Source: Isochrysis galbana (Eukaryota; Haptophyta; Isochrysidales; Isochrysidaceae). From it: a stretch of DNA of 64,000 nucleotides. Positions 19,835 to 31,686 of this stretch are shown here, one piece after another; the stretch's first letter is position 1; every line of letters begins with the position of its first letter. The translations under genes were made by a program, and so were the position numbers. The DNA lies in contig CM030932.1 of assembly GCA_018136815.1 (NCBI GenBank), forward strand, positions 6,936,230 through 7,000,229, read 5' to 3'. The notes under the pieces are model-generated. The model was not told the origin of the DNA. It ran no database searches and saw nothing but the letters and a program-made list of their open reading frames with translations.

Positions 19835-21135
19835 AAAAAACATCTGAAGATTCAGGGCTATACACCTACCGTCTACAGGACTCTCCCGCTCTATTTCCAT
19901 CGCCCTCATTTATCTCCCCTCCCTCCACCTCCTCACCTGCCCCCCTTCTTTCCTTTTTCTTCGGTTTCCGGGGTCCGACCTCGGTGCACTACCTGAAGTC
20001 TGGTTTGGAGTGTGGGGTACGGGCAGGCCTTTTGGTCTTTCTCTCTCGTGTGTAACGTCCTCTCGGCCGTGTTTGGGTGGTTTGACCGCCCTAGTACCTA
20101 GTATAAACTTAGTTGGGGAAGGTTTTAGGAACGCGACTTCTTACTTCTTAGAACTCCCTCCTCAACCCCTCTTTCAACCCCTTTTCAACTTTGCAAAAAC
20201 CCTTGATCGCTCGCGCAATGATTTCCCCCCCTCCGCCGCCCCCCCCCCCCGCCCCCCCCCCCCCCCCCACACCCCAGGAGTTGGTCGCCTAAGTACGTGT
20301 GTGTACTTGTACTCGTACAGGTGCAAAGGTCGGTCTTTACTTCTTTACTTATTGTTCACGGCACCCAGGTGCTTCCAAATTTGCAAATGTGTAGAGGGTT
20401 TGTTATTCTGTTACTTTGCACTCTGTCCTCCAGGCAATCTCGTGATCTCCTCGGCGGCCTCCAGTTCTCCGAGCAATCTGATCGTTTCGGGACCGCCGAG
20501 ATTATGGCGTCGCGGGCCTTCTCGTGTGGCTTGAGTGAAACGTCGAAACGGATGAGAGAGAGAGCGGGCGGGGGGTTGGGGGGGGCCTTTCTCCTCAGCG
20601 GGGCTGCAAGGGGCACCAGCCGCGGAACGGAGCGGCCGCCATCAACCCTTCCCCCCTTCCCCCGCCGCCGCCCCCCCCCCTCTCTACCTCCGCCTCTCCG
20701 TCTGCGGCCCCTCGCTCTCACCGCCTCACTACTCGTTCTTTCCGTCTCCAACAAGTCTTCTTTCTGTTTGCCGAGGGTCCTCCGTGGCGGTCGAGCCTTC
20801 GTTCTCGTCCATCCTCTCGGACCCCCCTCCCCCTCCCCCCCCGCTCTCCCGCCGCGCTCCCCCCCTCCCCCCGGCCCCGGGCCCATCCTCGCCCCCCCCT
20901 CCCCCCCCCCCCCGCCCGCCTTCCCCCCCCCCCCAACAAGTCTCTTCTGGTCTCCCCCCTCCTTCCCCCTCGCCCCCCCCGCGCCCCCCCCCCCCCGCCC
21001 CTCCCTCCCTTCCCCCGCTCTACGTGCCTGTTCCCGCCCCCCTCCCCCCCGACTGCCCTTGCGACCACACGCTCCTTCCAACGGCACCCCGCCTCCCGCG
21101 CACGGAGCGCCAACCACTCATTCACCCACCTTGGC
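19835..21135. other. Intergenic and leader region of the NIT-kinase gene, C-rich
   Basis: Contains another GTTTGACCGCCCTAG end (20080-20094) next to TATAAACTTAGTT (20103-20115), then poly-C tracts at 20225-20270 and 20820-21060. The latter are C/T-rich on the sense strand of the downstream kinase. Long ORFs here are Pro- or Gly-rich artefacts. Confidence 0.5.
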
Positions 21136-24100
21136 ATGGGCACTGGCGTGACGGAACAAGATGCCGGCCACTCCAAGCCCGCCTCGGCCAAGCTGGCGCA
21201 GCTGGGTAGCACGCACCGGTATACGCTCGACGTGCTAATCAATCGCCTGCAGCGAGAGCGCGGAGCCACGTGCGCATGGCTCTCCTCCCGCTGTTCCTCC
21301 TCTTCTGTTGTGCCGGGCTCGTGCGGTGCTGGATCACTTGTCGCTGACATCCGGCAAAGGACCAACCATTGCATCCTGATGGCGCAATTTGAGCTGGATA
21401 CCGAATCGCGGCAGAGCCTCAACAAAGTGCGCGACCAGTGCGATCGCGCCGTCGGAGCTATGCGCTTCAAGGACAACAAGCAAATTGGAGGCCCCACTCC
21501 GGCAGAGTTGGCGAGGACCGTCTGCTCAATCTTCGAGACGTACAGCGACTTGATTGCAATGCTGCTTGAACACGTGCAGCTTGCCGAGGACAACATGTGA
21601 CTGCTGCCCCGCCATAGTCCTCTCTTCACACCATCCGCGGAGGGACCTGGCTCTTAACGAACTCGCGCCTCGCCTGCTCAACCCGCGACTGCCTTGCCCC
21701 GATGTCCTATCGCCACTGCCCACTGTCATCCTCAGAACACTCCGCAACATCGAATTGCTCAAGGAGCAGTACGGCCTGATGCGTGGCTACGTGGCAGCCA
21801 TCAGCTTCCTTTCGGACGAGTGCTTGGCCTCCATGCCTCTGCGGGCGCTCAAGGTGCGCGTTCCTGCTTTCACAAATGTCAACCTGCACCCGTCGCTGCA
21901 TTTTGCGGTGTGCAACGAAGAGCGCAACAAGCACCTGACGCAGGTTCCATGCTCTTGCACGAGCCCTCGAGCCACCTTGTTGTTGGGATGAGATCTTCTT
22001 GCCACTTTCACATATTGCATCACTCCCATCAGATTCTGCCCGACGCGGTGGAACGTCAACGAGAGATCAACACCGCCATTCGGAGGGCGGCGGCCTGGAA
22101 GCCACGCTATGTGCGCGACATGCTCAACGAAGTCCTTCTGGTGCGGGCCCATGAGCGACGAATGCGAGCACTTGCTAGTCCTAGAAGTCCCCTGCCACAC
22201 ATTCCTCTCACTGTCCCCCTCCCCTTTCCAAACAGCCGCCTGCACTGCTCGCTCCCCTCATCACCTTCATCGAAGACGATGACTTCGACCTCCACACACT
22301 GCGCCAACGTATCCACAGCTTTGGCTGCGACAGCAGCTCGTCCACGCCGAATTTCTCGCCAGTCGCCCATCCAGGCGCCGTGAGACAACTGCATTCAGGC
22401 CGCAGCGATGAATCTTTGCGCTCGCAGCACATGCCCCCCACTTCTTCCCCGTCGCCTGGGAGACCCGACGATGTACGAGCTGCTGCACACCCGTCACCCT
22501 CATTGAAGCGAGTGGACACGTGGTCTCCCACGCCGTCCCAACTCAGCAGTTCACCTGCGAACACGGCGCGCCCATTGATGTCGCTCATCCGCGCGGCATG
22601 GAGCATGACGAGTAGTCTAGCCTCGACTACCAGTGCCGTGACGAACAGCATCGCATCTAGCGACGCTACTAACCTGGGATTTTCCCGTCGCGCCTCGTCG
22701 ACTTCCCGCCCACGACTTCGCGCTCGCAAGAGCAGTAGTGCGCTTGTGTCGAGACGTGATGCCGTGCAAAAATGTTGGGCGAGCTTCACCGACCAGATCG
22801 AGCGGCTGTCAGAGGTGAGATGCAGACTGATGGAGTTGGCAGTACTTGATCCTTTCCACCCCTCCCGCATTGTCCCTGTTTGGCGCCTTGGGAAAGTTGG
22901 TGCCGTCAAGCCCAACTGATCTATCCGTCTCCCTCACCATTGCAGGCCAAGCAAACACTCAGCCAAGACCCGGCGATGCGGCAAGCGATAACGTTCCGCC
23001 GATGGGGCAGTACAATCCTCCAAGCACTTGTCCTAGCTGCTGCTGTGTACGCTCTCGTCTCGCTCTGCATCCCCGAAGACGTCTCACGTCAGTCATTTGG
23101 AAATGTCCTGAACCCTCTCGAGGCCAATGCATCAAGCGTAAATGTTGAGGACTCTATCGAAGTCACCCTCACTGCATCCGATTCTAGTCGAGCTGAGAGC
23201 GGGCAGGTCGCTACGGGCGCCCAGATGCCGATCGCCACTGCCGGAGGCAACTTTGCCAGCATCGTCTCGAGAGTGGACTCCACTGACCACATCGCGCACT
23301 ATCCAGCCGTACTGGTGGCCTTGGCGATTGTCATCGCGACAGGAATGGCGTCACTCGCTGCACAGCTTCGCACACCCCGTCGCGCACCTCTGCGGGGTGT
23401 CCAACCACGCCGTGCTGTCGGCTCGAGGGAGCGCGCACCAAGTAGAAGCTTGGCAAAGGATGCACGCAGCGACAGGTCGAATCGTGATCATCAACTCCGA
23501 AGCGCTTCACCATATCAAGAGGATTCGGCGAGCACGTTCTCGTCAGGCGACTCGAGTTTAAGCATGATCTTTGCCAACCATTGGCCGCACCAGTCATCTG
23601 GCTCTAGCTTATCCCTTCGCAAGTCGCGCTCAGCCAGCATAACTTCGGCGTCTGAGGCGAGGAAGGTTATCTCAACAGCTGTTCGAGCTGTGGGGGGAGC
23701 CGTTGCAAGTGTCAACGTGCATCGCTCTACAAGTAGCGAAGGCTGGCGCGGGTCGCCGACATCGAGCATCGGATCTCAGCACACTGCCAACTCGCCCCGC
23801 GCGGTTCGTGCGTCTCGCGTCAGCTCGAGGGCAGGCTCCCATGTTCAATCATGGGTTCCCTCGCGGAATGCGTCTCACGCTCCATCCAACACGGCATCCC
23901 ATGCTGGAAGCGGTCCCTCTAGTCCAATGCCCGACAGTCGAGGTCAAATGGATAGCTGTACGTCGTCTGATGACGACGGTTGCGAAAGTGTTGCGTCCAT
24001 CTCCCTTGCTGCCGTTAGCATGGACAAGCACTCTCGCTTGCGTGGCGATAGCTTGAATGTTCTGGGTCCAGGCAAGCCGCCCGACGCGGTGTCCTCGGCA

Positions 24101-25932
24101 GCTAACTCTATCGCGAGCTCGGCACGGGGCTCGGCGTGCGCTTTTTCGGGCATGCCATCTTTGCTGCCCTCTTTCGGGAGCTGCAGCATCCGTGCGACAC
24201 CAGCAGCGAGCCCTCCCCCGAGTGTCAGCGACCCTCTCGATCTAGCGGCACCAGCTGAGCCCTTTCACCGTACTAACGCGGCTCCTAGCATGGGATATGA
24301 CCCGTGCAGCGGTGACGACTCGAGCGGCGCATCCAGTGGTGTGGCGGGTGTCACCGGCTGCGCTTCAGGCGGCCCCTCAGGCGTGACTGCCAGCGCTCGA
24401 GGCGGAGGGTTGTCCTCGTCGCGGCTGCGGCACGACTCTGACGGCGTCGGGGCGGCGGCAACCATCACTATGGCCTCCGACCATCGCGAGGAAGTGGCCG
24501 CGGACACTGAAGCTGTTGGTGCCATTTCGTACGGCGTGGAAGAGGACAACGAGCCCGAAGGCGAGCTGGAGGGCAGCTCTCTCTTTGGGGAGATCGATGC
24601 ATCCGATCCTGATGAGTTTGACGAAGTGCAAATGCTCGGGCATGGCACCTTCGGCCACGCGGTGCTTCTGCGCTCATGGCGTACGGGGGTTAATGTGGTG
24701 GCCAAGAAGCTGCTTGTCAGCGGCATCACAGATTTTGCCAAGTTGGAAAACGAGGTGCGTCCTTTGCAGTCTCAACCTCGTCCGGTTCCCTGTACGGCTT
24801 AATCCCATATGCGCGACATCCAATACGCCAACGGCATGGAGCTCTTGCCCTCCTCCCTACCCTCAGCTTACTCACTCCCTCATCATCATGGCCCGTCCTA
24901 GGTTGCCATTTGCGCCAGTCTACGCCATAGGAACATCGTTCAGTATCTAGGCACCTCACACGACGATACCTTTCTCACACTTCTACTTGAGTATGCTGGC
25001 GGGGGCTCACTCGCAGATAAGTTCACTCAGCACGCCGCCACCTCGCGGCCCTTCGCTGAGCGCACAGCTGTGCGGTGGATTCGCCAACTCGCCTCGGCTA
25101 TCGACTATGTTCACTCCATGTGAGTTGCACACACCTCCTGGGACCAGATGTCCCTTCCTGCCCACCATGCACTCTCCACGCACTCCATCACGCCTCTTTG
25201 GGCTCCGTGTTTAGCGTGATTACTGGCACACAAACAAGGCAACCTAGGCTTCAAGGCGCAGGCGTCCCAGGCCACACGGAAGGGTGAAACGGATCCGAAA
25301 TCGCCGCGTGCTATGTCGGCGGGGACGTTGTTGTTGGGCTAAGCTTGAAGCCCTTGGCATTGCCTACTTGTTGCAGGGACGTGATCCATCGTGACCTTTC
25401 TGCATCCAACGTCTTCCTTTCCATACAAGGCGACGTGAAGATCGGTGACTTTGGTCTTTCACGAACTCTTGCTTGTGGACTAACGCAGGCGGGCGGTCAG
25501 CTTGCCACCACTATGTGCGGCACTCCATCCTACTGCTCACCTGAGCTCGTCAATGGCCGGCCATATGGGGCAGCTTCCGACGTTTGGGCGGTCGGGTTGC
25601 TCGCGTACCAGATTTTTACCTTGCGTCATCCGTTCGACGGTTGCTCTATGAATCAGCTAGTGCGTAAAATCATCGGTGCGGCGATTGACCTGTCTCCTCT
25701 AGAGAAGGCTCCGTATCCTGCTGAGCTCACAGCCATCGCTGATACCCGCCACCTACTGCACCCAGAGCCAGCGTTCCGTATGAAGCTAAGCCAGGTGCTC
25801 GCCATGCCTGTTGTGCGTGGTATTGACGTTGGTGTAGCCGCTTCCCCCAACCGCGTTGTGGAGCCGCAGTCATTCAAGACGGGGCGGCTATCACCGGTTA
25901 GTGACGAGGAAAAGGCCTGTATATCTGGGTGA
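21136..25932 (+). CDS. NIT-domain transmembrane protein kinase (seven exons)
   Basis: Exons by splice signals and phase: 21136-21596, 21736-21943, 22033-22140, 22236-22841, 22946-24754, 24902-25119, 25377-25932. All phases close and give 1321 residues. Residues about 25-245 match the nitrate/nitrite-sensing (NIT) domain: INRLQRERGA near the start, IRQRTNHC, FETYSDLIAMLLEHV and KEQYGLMRGYVAAISFL. Two membrane helices follow (about 484-503 and 581-601), then a Ser-rich linker of about 400 residues. The C-terminal kinase has a Gly loop GHGTFG (1026-1031), VVAKKL with Lys 1048, HRDLSASN (1141-1148), DFG (1161-1163), and an activation segment ending in SPE where APE is usual. It should be an active Ser/Thr-type kinase tethered to a membrane, plausibly reading nitrate or nitrite through a bacterial-type sensor. 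The NIT domain lies before both helices, without a signal peptide, so it may face the cytosol. In exon 2, residues just after MPLRALK may include a small unrecognised intron. Confidence 0.85.
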
Positions 25933-27405
25933 TGATTCGACCGGTTACGCTGCCGTATGACTCTTTGCGTTCCGTGTTACCGTGCGCTTTAAACCCACAT
26001 GGTCGGTTTCGCGTGCTTTGGCTGATGCTCATGTTGATAGGCATGGGAGCCAGCAGCTAGCAAGAGAAAAAATCTGAGGATTTTGTGCTACACGCCTACT
26101 GCTAGACTGTAACGCTACTACCTCCTAGCCGACATTGCCCTTTCTTTCCATTGCTCCACCTCAACCACGATTATATACTTAGTTCAGCACGGGGGGGCCC
26201 ATTGCGCCCTCCCTCTCAGGCTCCAACTCCCCTCCGGGAGGCCTGTCGGTCATCCCCACGCTCTGGCGCCCTCTTGGCATGAGCTGGGCACTCATCAATA
26301 CCACCAAAACCCCTAGTGGGCGCGGGTCGCAAAGCGCACTCCCACGCCCGCGCTGGGCCTTCGAGCTGACTCTTCCCCCCATACAGGGCCTCGGGGGGCA
26401 CCCATGGCTGGCGAGGCAAGGCCAAGCGGAGAGGCAAAGGGGCCTGGGGCTGAGCCCCAGCCTCATCCACTCCTGCCTCCATTGCCCCCTGAACCCTGAG
26501 CTGCCTCTGCCAACCCTCTGGGAGCCCTCAGAGGACCTCCAAGAGCAGGCCATGGCGTGCACATGGTGATGCGCCGCAAGGCAAAGTGAAGGGTGAAGGG
26601 TGAGAGCGGGCGAGAGGAGAGCGGGAGCGGGGGGGATTTGATTTGCACCCTCCCCAATGAACCAATGAAGTGCGGTGAGTCCCGGGCTCGGCCAGGGTCT
26701 CAGCAAGGCCTGCGGGGACATCTTCATCTTCACCTGCGCCTTCACCTGCGTCTGCGTGCAGCATCGGCTCGCGGCTCAGTGCAGGGCGCCCATATTCCAA
26801 GTCAAGCTAATTTTCTTATTCCTAGGCTCCAGGCTCCGGACTCCCGACCACCAACCACAATGAGAAACCACAAACCACAAACCACCAGCTACAAATTCGC
26901 CAGCCGCCCGGTGGCGCAGGAGGGAGGAGAGAACTAGACCATCGAGGGCTGGCACACGCCGCCCGCTGCTAGAAACCCCAACCCCCGAGCCCCTAAGTAG
27001 AGCACGGCAGGGACGAGGGGACGCGCCGCAAGGCAGGTGGAGGGAGTGAATAGGAGAGCGGGCGAGGCTACGGTTAAGTTGTCCAAGGCCGCGCGCGAGG
27101 TGAGGATATTAAGAAGTTTTTTTGTGCATGGCTAGATCTAAGCCCTTCACTGGCCTGATAAGGTTAGGGGGGAGCCGCCTGATGGCGGGGGGAGAAGGGC
27201 CGGGGGAGTGGGGGTGTAGAAAGTATGCTGCGTACTACGTGTAGTAGGTAGTGGTTCCATTCGCCGCGAGTGCGGTAAGAATATTAAAAAAAATTTTGGA
27301 TGATTACGGAGAACTGGGGGGAAGGGGGGGGGGGGCACGTCCCATGCGAAAGGAGTCGAGGGTTGAAGGTGTTCTACGTCCAGCTTAACGTATTCACAAA
27401 GTTAT
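25933..27405. repeat. Repeat-filled intergenic region (two copies of the dispersed family)
   Basis: From 26171 (TATACTTAGTTCAGCACGGG) a family copy runs through a 'TAGTGGGCGCGGGTCGC' block near 26315 and 'GGAGAGGCAAAGGGGCCTGG' near 26435. A family 3' module (GGTGAGGATATTAAGAAGTT) ends at 27119. A second 3' half follows at 27130-27290 (TAAGCCCTTCAC ... GCGGTAAGAATATTAAAA). ORFs here are repeat-derived. Confidence 0.6.
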
Positions 27406-28816
27406 TCAAAGGTACGGCGGTGTCCTCCTGAGACTCGCCTTAACGCTCGGTGGCAAGCTAACGAATGTTTCTTCCAAGTTTGACATTATGAGGGTGCAAA
27501 TCATGGTCATGGGCACGATGTCAAAGGGTTGTTCAACCTGCACTCCAACTTCGTCTATCCCAACGAAGATGTAAGAGGTCACAAAGACCCACACGGCAAT
27601 CGTCACGGGCGCCATCGTACCGGCGAGCACAAAGGGAAACCCGATCAGCCAGAGCTGCAAACATCGGACAATGTGCCTGGCCATCGTTGGAGGTACTGGA
27701 GAAGAGAATATGCGTTCACACCTGCAAACAAGAGTTTTGTGAGGCGTGTGAACATTTTACTCATGAGCGAATTGACAATCAACGGCAGGATCGAAGAAGA
27801 CGTAGAATAAATGTCTAGCAAATGGAAATGGGCCCTCGCTCAAGCTGGCTTTGCAGTGCCTTGGCGTACGATCCAACGATGGTATCTAGCTCTCGCACGT
27901 CCTCCTCGAGCTTACGATGAAGATGTGCAGGCAAGTTCCCTTCACGCCACTGCACATGGAACTCACGCCTCAGAGCGCTGAGGCAATGCAGTGGGCGTGA
28001 GCGTTGGGCACCCATCCACTTTGCCTCTTCCGCAGGCAGCAGCGCGCTGAGCACCTCAATGTCATCGGCAGCGACAGGCCCAGTCAACTTTGCGTTGAGC
28101 TCCCATGCGAATGCTGCCAAGTACTTCGCAATACGAGCAGCGCCCTCACGTGCAATTGCAGGCTGTGTGGCCTTACTATCAGAGATGAGAGTGGTAACCA
28201 CCGTCTGCGATACTTCACGAATCTGCAGGATAGCCGATCCCCACAGCGCGCGCGCCTCAGCGAGACGCAAGTACGAGTTGTTCGTGCGGAACACAAGAAG
28301 AAGTCCAATCGCCGTCACCATGAGCGACATTGGCACAGGCGAGGTGCGTGGAAGTAGCGTGGCAGGAAGGCTGGCGATGCAATAGGCCCACAGAGAGGCG
28401 GCGGCGCAGATGGGCGCGATGGCGCGAAGAATGGTTGAGTACTGCCACGTGAGACCGGTTTGCAACCAGCGAATGAATGATGCCCTTCCAGTGTACTCTT
28501 CCCACGTGACATGCGTGAAGAGTCGGGTGAACGAGGGCTCATTGCTGAAGACGCCTGACACCTTGAGGCGTGGGTCCTTCCCCGCGCGCTCCCAGCGCAG
28601 AAGCTGCTCCCTGCGGCTATCTCCCTCAATCGATCGCAGCTCACGCACCTTCGCCAGTGCCTCGGCGAGCTGGTCATACTCGTCGCACCCCTCGGCGGCG
28701 AACACAGCAGCATGCCGCCACGCAAGTGGGGCTAGCCTGTGGGGCCGGGTCGCAGGCGCATGGACGAGGGCGGCGACGAGATGCAGGCCGATCAGACTGA
28801 GAAGGATGCCGCGCAT
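27406..28816 (-). CDS. Bestrophin-like (UPF0187-type) anion channel, probably plastid-targeted
   Basis: Two exons, 28816-27870 and 27721-27406, with a 148-bp GT-AG intron in phase 2. Phases close and give 420 residues. The start is MRGILLSLIGLHLVAALVHA, a clear signal peptide, followed by an Arg/Pro/Ala stretch like the second half of a bipartite plastid transit peptide. Family marks: a helix near RAIAPICAAASLWAYCIA, then MSLMVTAIGLLLVFRTNNSYLRLAEAR and LWGSAILQIREV. The junction yields CERIFSSPVPPTMARHIVRCLQLW, then VFVTSYIFVGIDEVGVQVEQPF, the conserved C-terminal signature. In plants such proteins are thylakoid chloride channels that tune proton motive force, and in algae some are linked to bicarbonate supply. 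Ion and location are inferred. A pyrimidine-rich leader (28860-28925) precedes the start. Confidence 0.9.
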
Positions 28817-29189
28817 CGACCGGCTGCCGCCGTCTGCGCGCGTAAGCAGAGCTGAGCGGGAGAGGGCCGGAAGGGGGGGGGAGGGGAGGGGGGGGGGGGG
28901 GGGCGAGGGGAGGGAGGGGAGGGAGCTCGCGCGAGCCACCAACGCGTCGGCGGCCGGCCGACGGACGATCGACTGACGGACTAAAGTAGAGTACACACGC
29001 CTGCACGCCTGCCGAAAAAAAAAACCTGTCAGAGAGAAGAGACCCCAGTCCCAATCACCAATCACCAATGTCAGTCTCAGTCGTCAGTCCCAGTCCTGCA
29101 TTTTGTGTTTTGTGCGGACTGACACTCGGTAGAAGATGTCCTCAGGCGCACAATAGGAAGATACATCAACAAACCTAATGTTATAATAA

Positions 29190-31040
29190 TAGGGGGCAAT
29201 GGGGGCATGGGCATGGGGGCGCTCTGCGCCCCCCTTCACCGGCACTAACTTCCCTCCGGGAGGGGCCCATCAGACACTCTCATGCCCTGCCTCCTGGCAT
29301 GGGCTGAGCACTCAACACACTAACCCAGACCACCAGTGGGCGCGGGTCAGGACTCGCACTCCCAGGCCCACTTGCCACTTGGGCCAGCACTCGTTCGTAC
29401 TCACCCATCACCCATCCCCCATCCCCCATCCCCCCCTCTCCTGGTCACCAAGCAGGCAGACAGAGGCCTGTGGGGGGCACACAGGCCTAGCTGTGAAAAA
29501 CAGCGGGTGAGGGCTAGAAAAACATCAAAAACAGCTGTTTTTGGGAATCAAAAAAAACAGTAAAAAACAGTGCGAAAAACAGTGGGGCCACATATACCGC
29601 AAGGGGGCCTTTCCCCCCCGCGCGGAACGCCTCCGCCTCCGCTCCTCGCTCCTCCGCGTCCTGCGTCCTACGCATACGTAGGCCGCCGCCGCCGCTGCCC
29701 CCTCTCCTCCCCTCGGCCGATGGCGAGCCGCTATCGGTGTTCACAACCCCAAGCAAGCCCACGCACGCGTCGCGCGTCGCGATCCGCGCGCGTGGTGGTG
29801 TGGTGGTGGTGGCCGCTGTCCCGCGCGCACGCCGCGCTCGAGCGCGCCTGGTCCTGCGCGCACGCGCGCACGCCGCGCTCGCGCGCGCCGCGCACGGGCG
29901 GCCCCCAGCCCCAGCCCCACAGCCCCACTCTAAAAAAACAGTGGCATAAATGGAGGGCGTTTGAAAAACAGTGAAAAACACTGTTTTTGGCCTCCGAAAA
30001 AAAACACTGTTCCTGTGTTTCACAGCTAGGCACACAGGACCGGCGAGGCACGCGAGGGAGAGGCAGGAGAGGCCAGGGGCTGAGCCCCAGCCTCCACTGC
30101 CCCCTGAGCTGCCTGGCTGGCCCTCAGGGAGCCCCCTGAGGACCCCTGAGAGCAGGTCGTGGCGCGCGCCATGGGCACGCGCCGCGCGCCGCAGGAGAGG
30201 GCGAAGAGAGAGTGGAGAGTGGAGCGAGGGAGCGCGGAACTCGTCAGTCCCCGGACCCCTGACCGGGGATTCACCGATAACCGCGACCCGTTTACATCAG
30301 TAAACGGACGGAGGGAGCGGCGCAAGTTCGCCCAGGGATGCCCTCTCAAAGTATGGTTCCCCGGCGCGCCGTCGCTTATTCCTTATTCCCCTGGCAGGCT
30401 CGCCTGCCTCGCTTGCCCTGGCCCGTCGTGGCCAGCCCATCGCTCCAACCCCCCTCCCCCCCTATTCGACAAGTAGACAGGTGCAAAGTGGGGACTCATG
30501 AGGCTCAGTCAGGAGCGCCAGCGAGGAGAGGCCGAGAGGCCAGGGCCCAACCCCAGCCTCCTCTGCCCCCGAGCTGGCCTCTAGGGAGCCTCGAGGGGTC
30601 GCCAGGGGCAGTTGCAGGCCTATCTGTCGCAGGCGCGCCATCGCGCGTGCCGCAGGAGAAGGGAGAGAGAGCGTGGAGAAGGGGGTGGGCGGAACGAGAA
30701 CTCCGCTCACCGAAAAATAGGCAAGTCCCGCGCCTGTTTACCGGATAAGTCGGGTCTGAGGGCGCCGCCAGCCCTGTAGGCATACTAGGAAGGGGAAGGG
30801 AGGAACGGATCACCGGGAGGGGGGCGCGTGCCACCAAACCATATCTAAGCCCTTCACCCCGATCCCCGTAGTAGTGCACGGGGGGATCCGCCTGATGGCT
30901 GATGGTAGTGGGGTGGGGGGGGGCGGGGGCGGGGGAGTGGGGGTGTAGAAAGTATACTACGTGTAGGTAGTGGTTCCATGCACCGCGAGTGCGGTAAGAA
31001 TATTATGAAGTTTAAGCCCTTGTTTGTTGTTTGACCGCCC
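29190..31040 (+). repeat. Composite dispersed-repeat region carrying a MITE
   Basis: 29190-29485 and 30031-30250 belong to one family copy split by the MITE (block 'CAGTGGGCGCGGGTCAGG' near 29332). A second copy part runs 30370-30780, closely matching 41380-41830, including CAGGAGAAGGGAGAGAGAGC. The family 3' half follows at 30845-31013 (GCGGTAAGAATATTATGAAG), then GTTTGACCGCCC at 31029-31040. Proline- and arginine-rich ORFs inside are not genes. Confidence 0.65.
29486..30030. mobile_element. 545-bp MITE, hAT-like, with 8-bp target duplication
   Basis: Terminal inverted repeats CCTAGCTGTGAAA (29486-29498) and TTTCACAGCTAGG (30018-30030) are perfect over 13 bp and are flanked by the direct 8-mer CACACAGG (29478-29485 and 30031-30038). 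Many copies of AAAACAGTG-type words in both orientations lie just inside each end, as in hAT subterminal regions. The core (29750-29910) is GC-rich with alternating CG/CA dinucleotides. No transposase. An 8-bp duplication points to the hAT superfamily. Confidence 0.85.
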
Positions 31041-31109
31041 GTACCAAGGACCAAGGACCAAGGCCAAGGCCAAGGCTTAAGACGGTCTGCATGTGCGGAA
31101 AGCGGAAAG

Positions 31110-31586
31110 GTGCCTAAAGGAAGAGGGGAGAAGGCTCTCGCATACTCCAAGTGCGACGAATGCAAGAAACTAGACATCATCATCGCCCGCACGAAGGCAC
31201 GAATGAATGTCGCATTCATCCTAGATGCATGCGATTTCTTGATTTCCGGGGCTCTATCTTTTCTACGAATAATTTTGCATTTGATGATACCCTACGCCGA
31301 AGCTGGAGTTATAGATTATATTGGCGTCGCAGTAAGCGAACGAGAGATGCGATGTGGAATGGGATCACGACGCACAACGGCAACCAATAATGGCGATAGG
31401 ACAGCAACTCAATCACGCTGTCAACTCTCACCAAAGTCATACAAACGCAGCCATGAGGATAAAATGCAAGTGGAGGACACAACAATGTGTGCTGTCAAAG
31501 TGCGTGTGCCTGGAGCATCAACCCCGGCGACGGGTAAGTTGAGGAGACGTGCGGAACTACGCAAGAATATGCGAGAGATGTCATGA
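31110..31586 (+). CDS. Hypothetical ORF, weak support
   Basis: The 158-residue ORF starts MPKGRGEKALAYSKCDECKK and has one hydrophobic stretch (VAFILDACDFLISGALSFLRIILHLMIPYA, about residues 34-63) and a basic C-terminus. I recognise no family. It lies opposite the 3' flank of the P-loop kinase gene, so it could be non-coding sequence that happens to be open. Confidence 0.2.
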   Translation: MPKGRGEKALAYSKCDECKKLDIIIARTKARMNVAFILDACDFLISGALSFLRIILHLMIPYAEAGVIDYIGVAVSEREMRCGMGSRRTTATNNGDRTATQSRCQLSPKSYKRSHEDKMQVEDTTMCAVKVRVPGASTPATGKLRRRAELRKNMREMS

Positions 31587-31686
31587 GGTCGTAGCAAGCA
31601 TGCGAGTGGTGAGCATGAACATAGGAGTAAATAGTACAAGAGGAATGGCTTGGGAATGAAATGGGAGTGCTCTGACGACTCGTCAG

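Noticed and set aside
20297-21151. 284-residue ORF and its antisense 253-residue ORF upstream of the kinase
   Set aside because: Pro- and Gly-rich translations of poly-C tracts; shadows of simple sequence.
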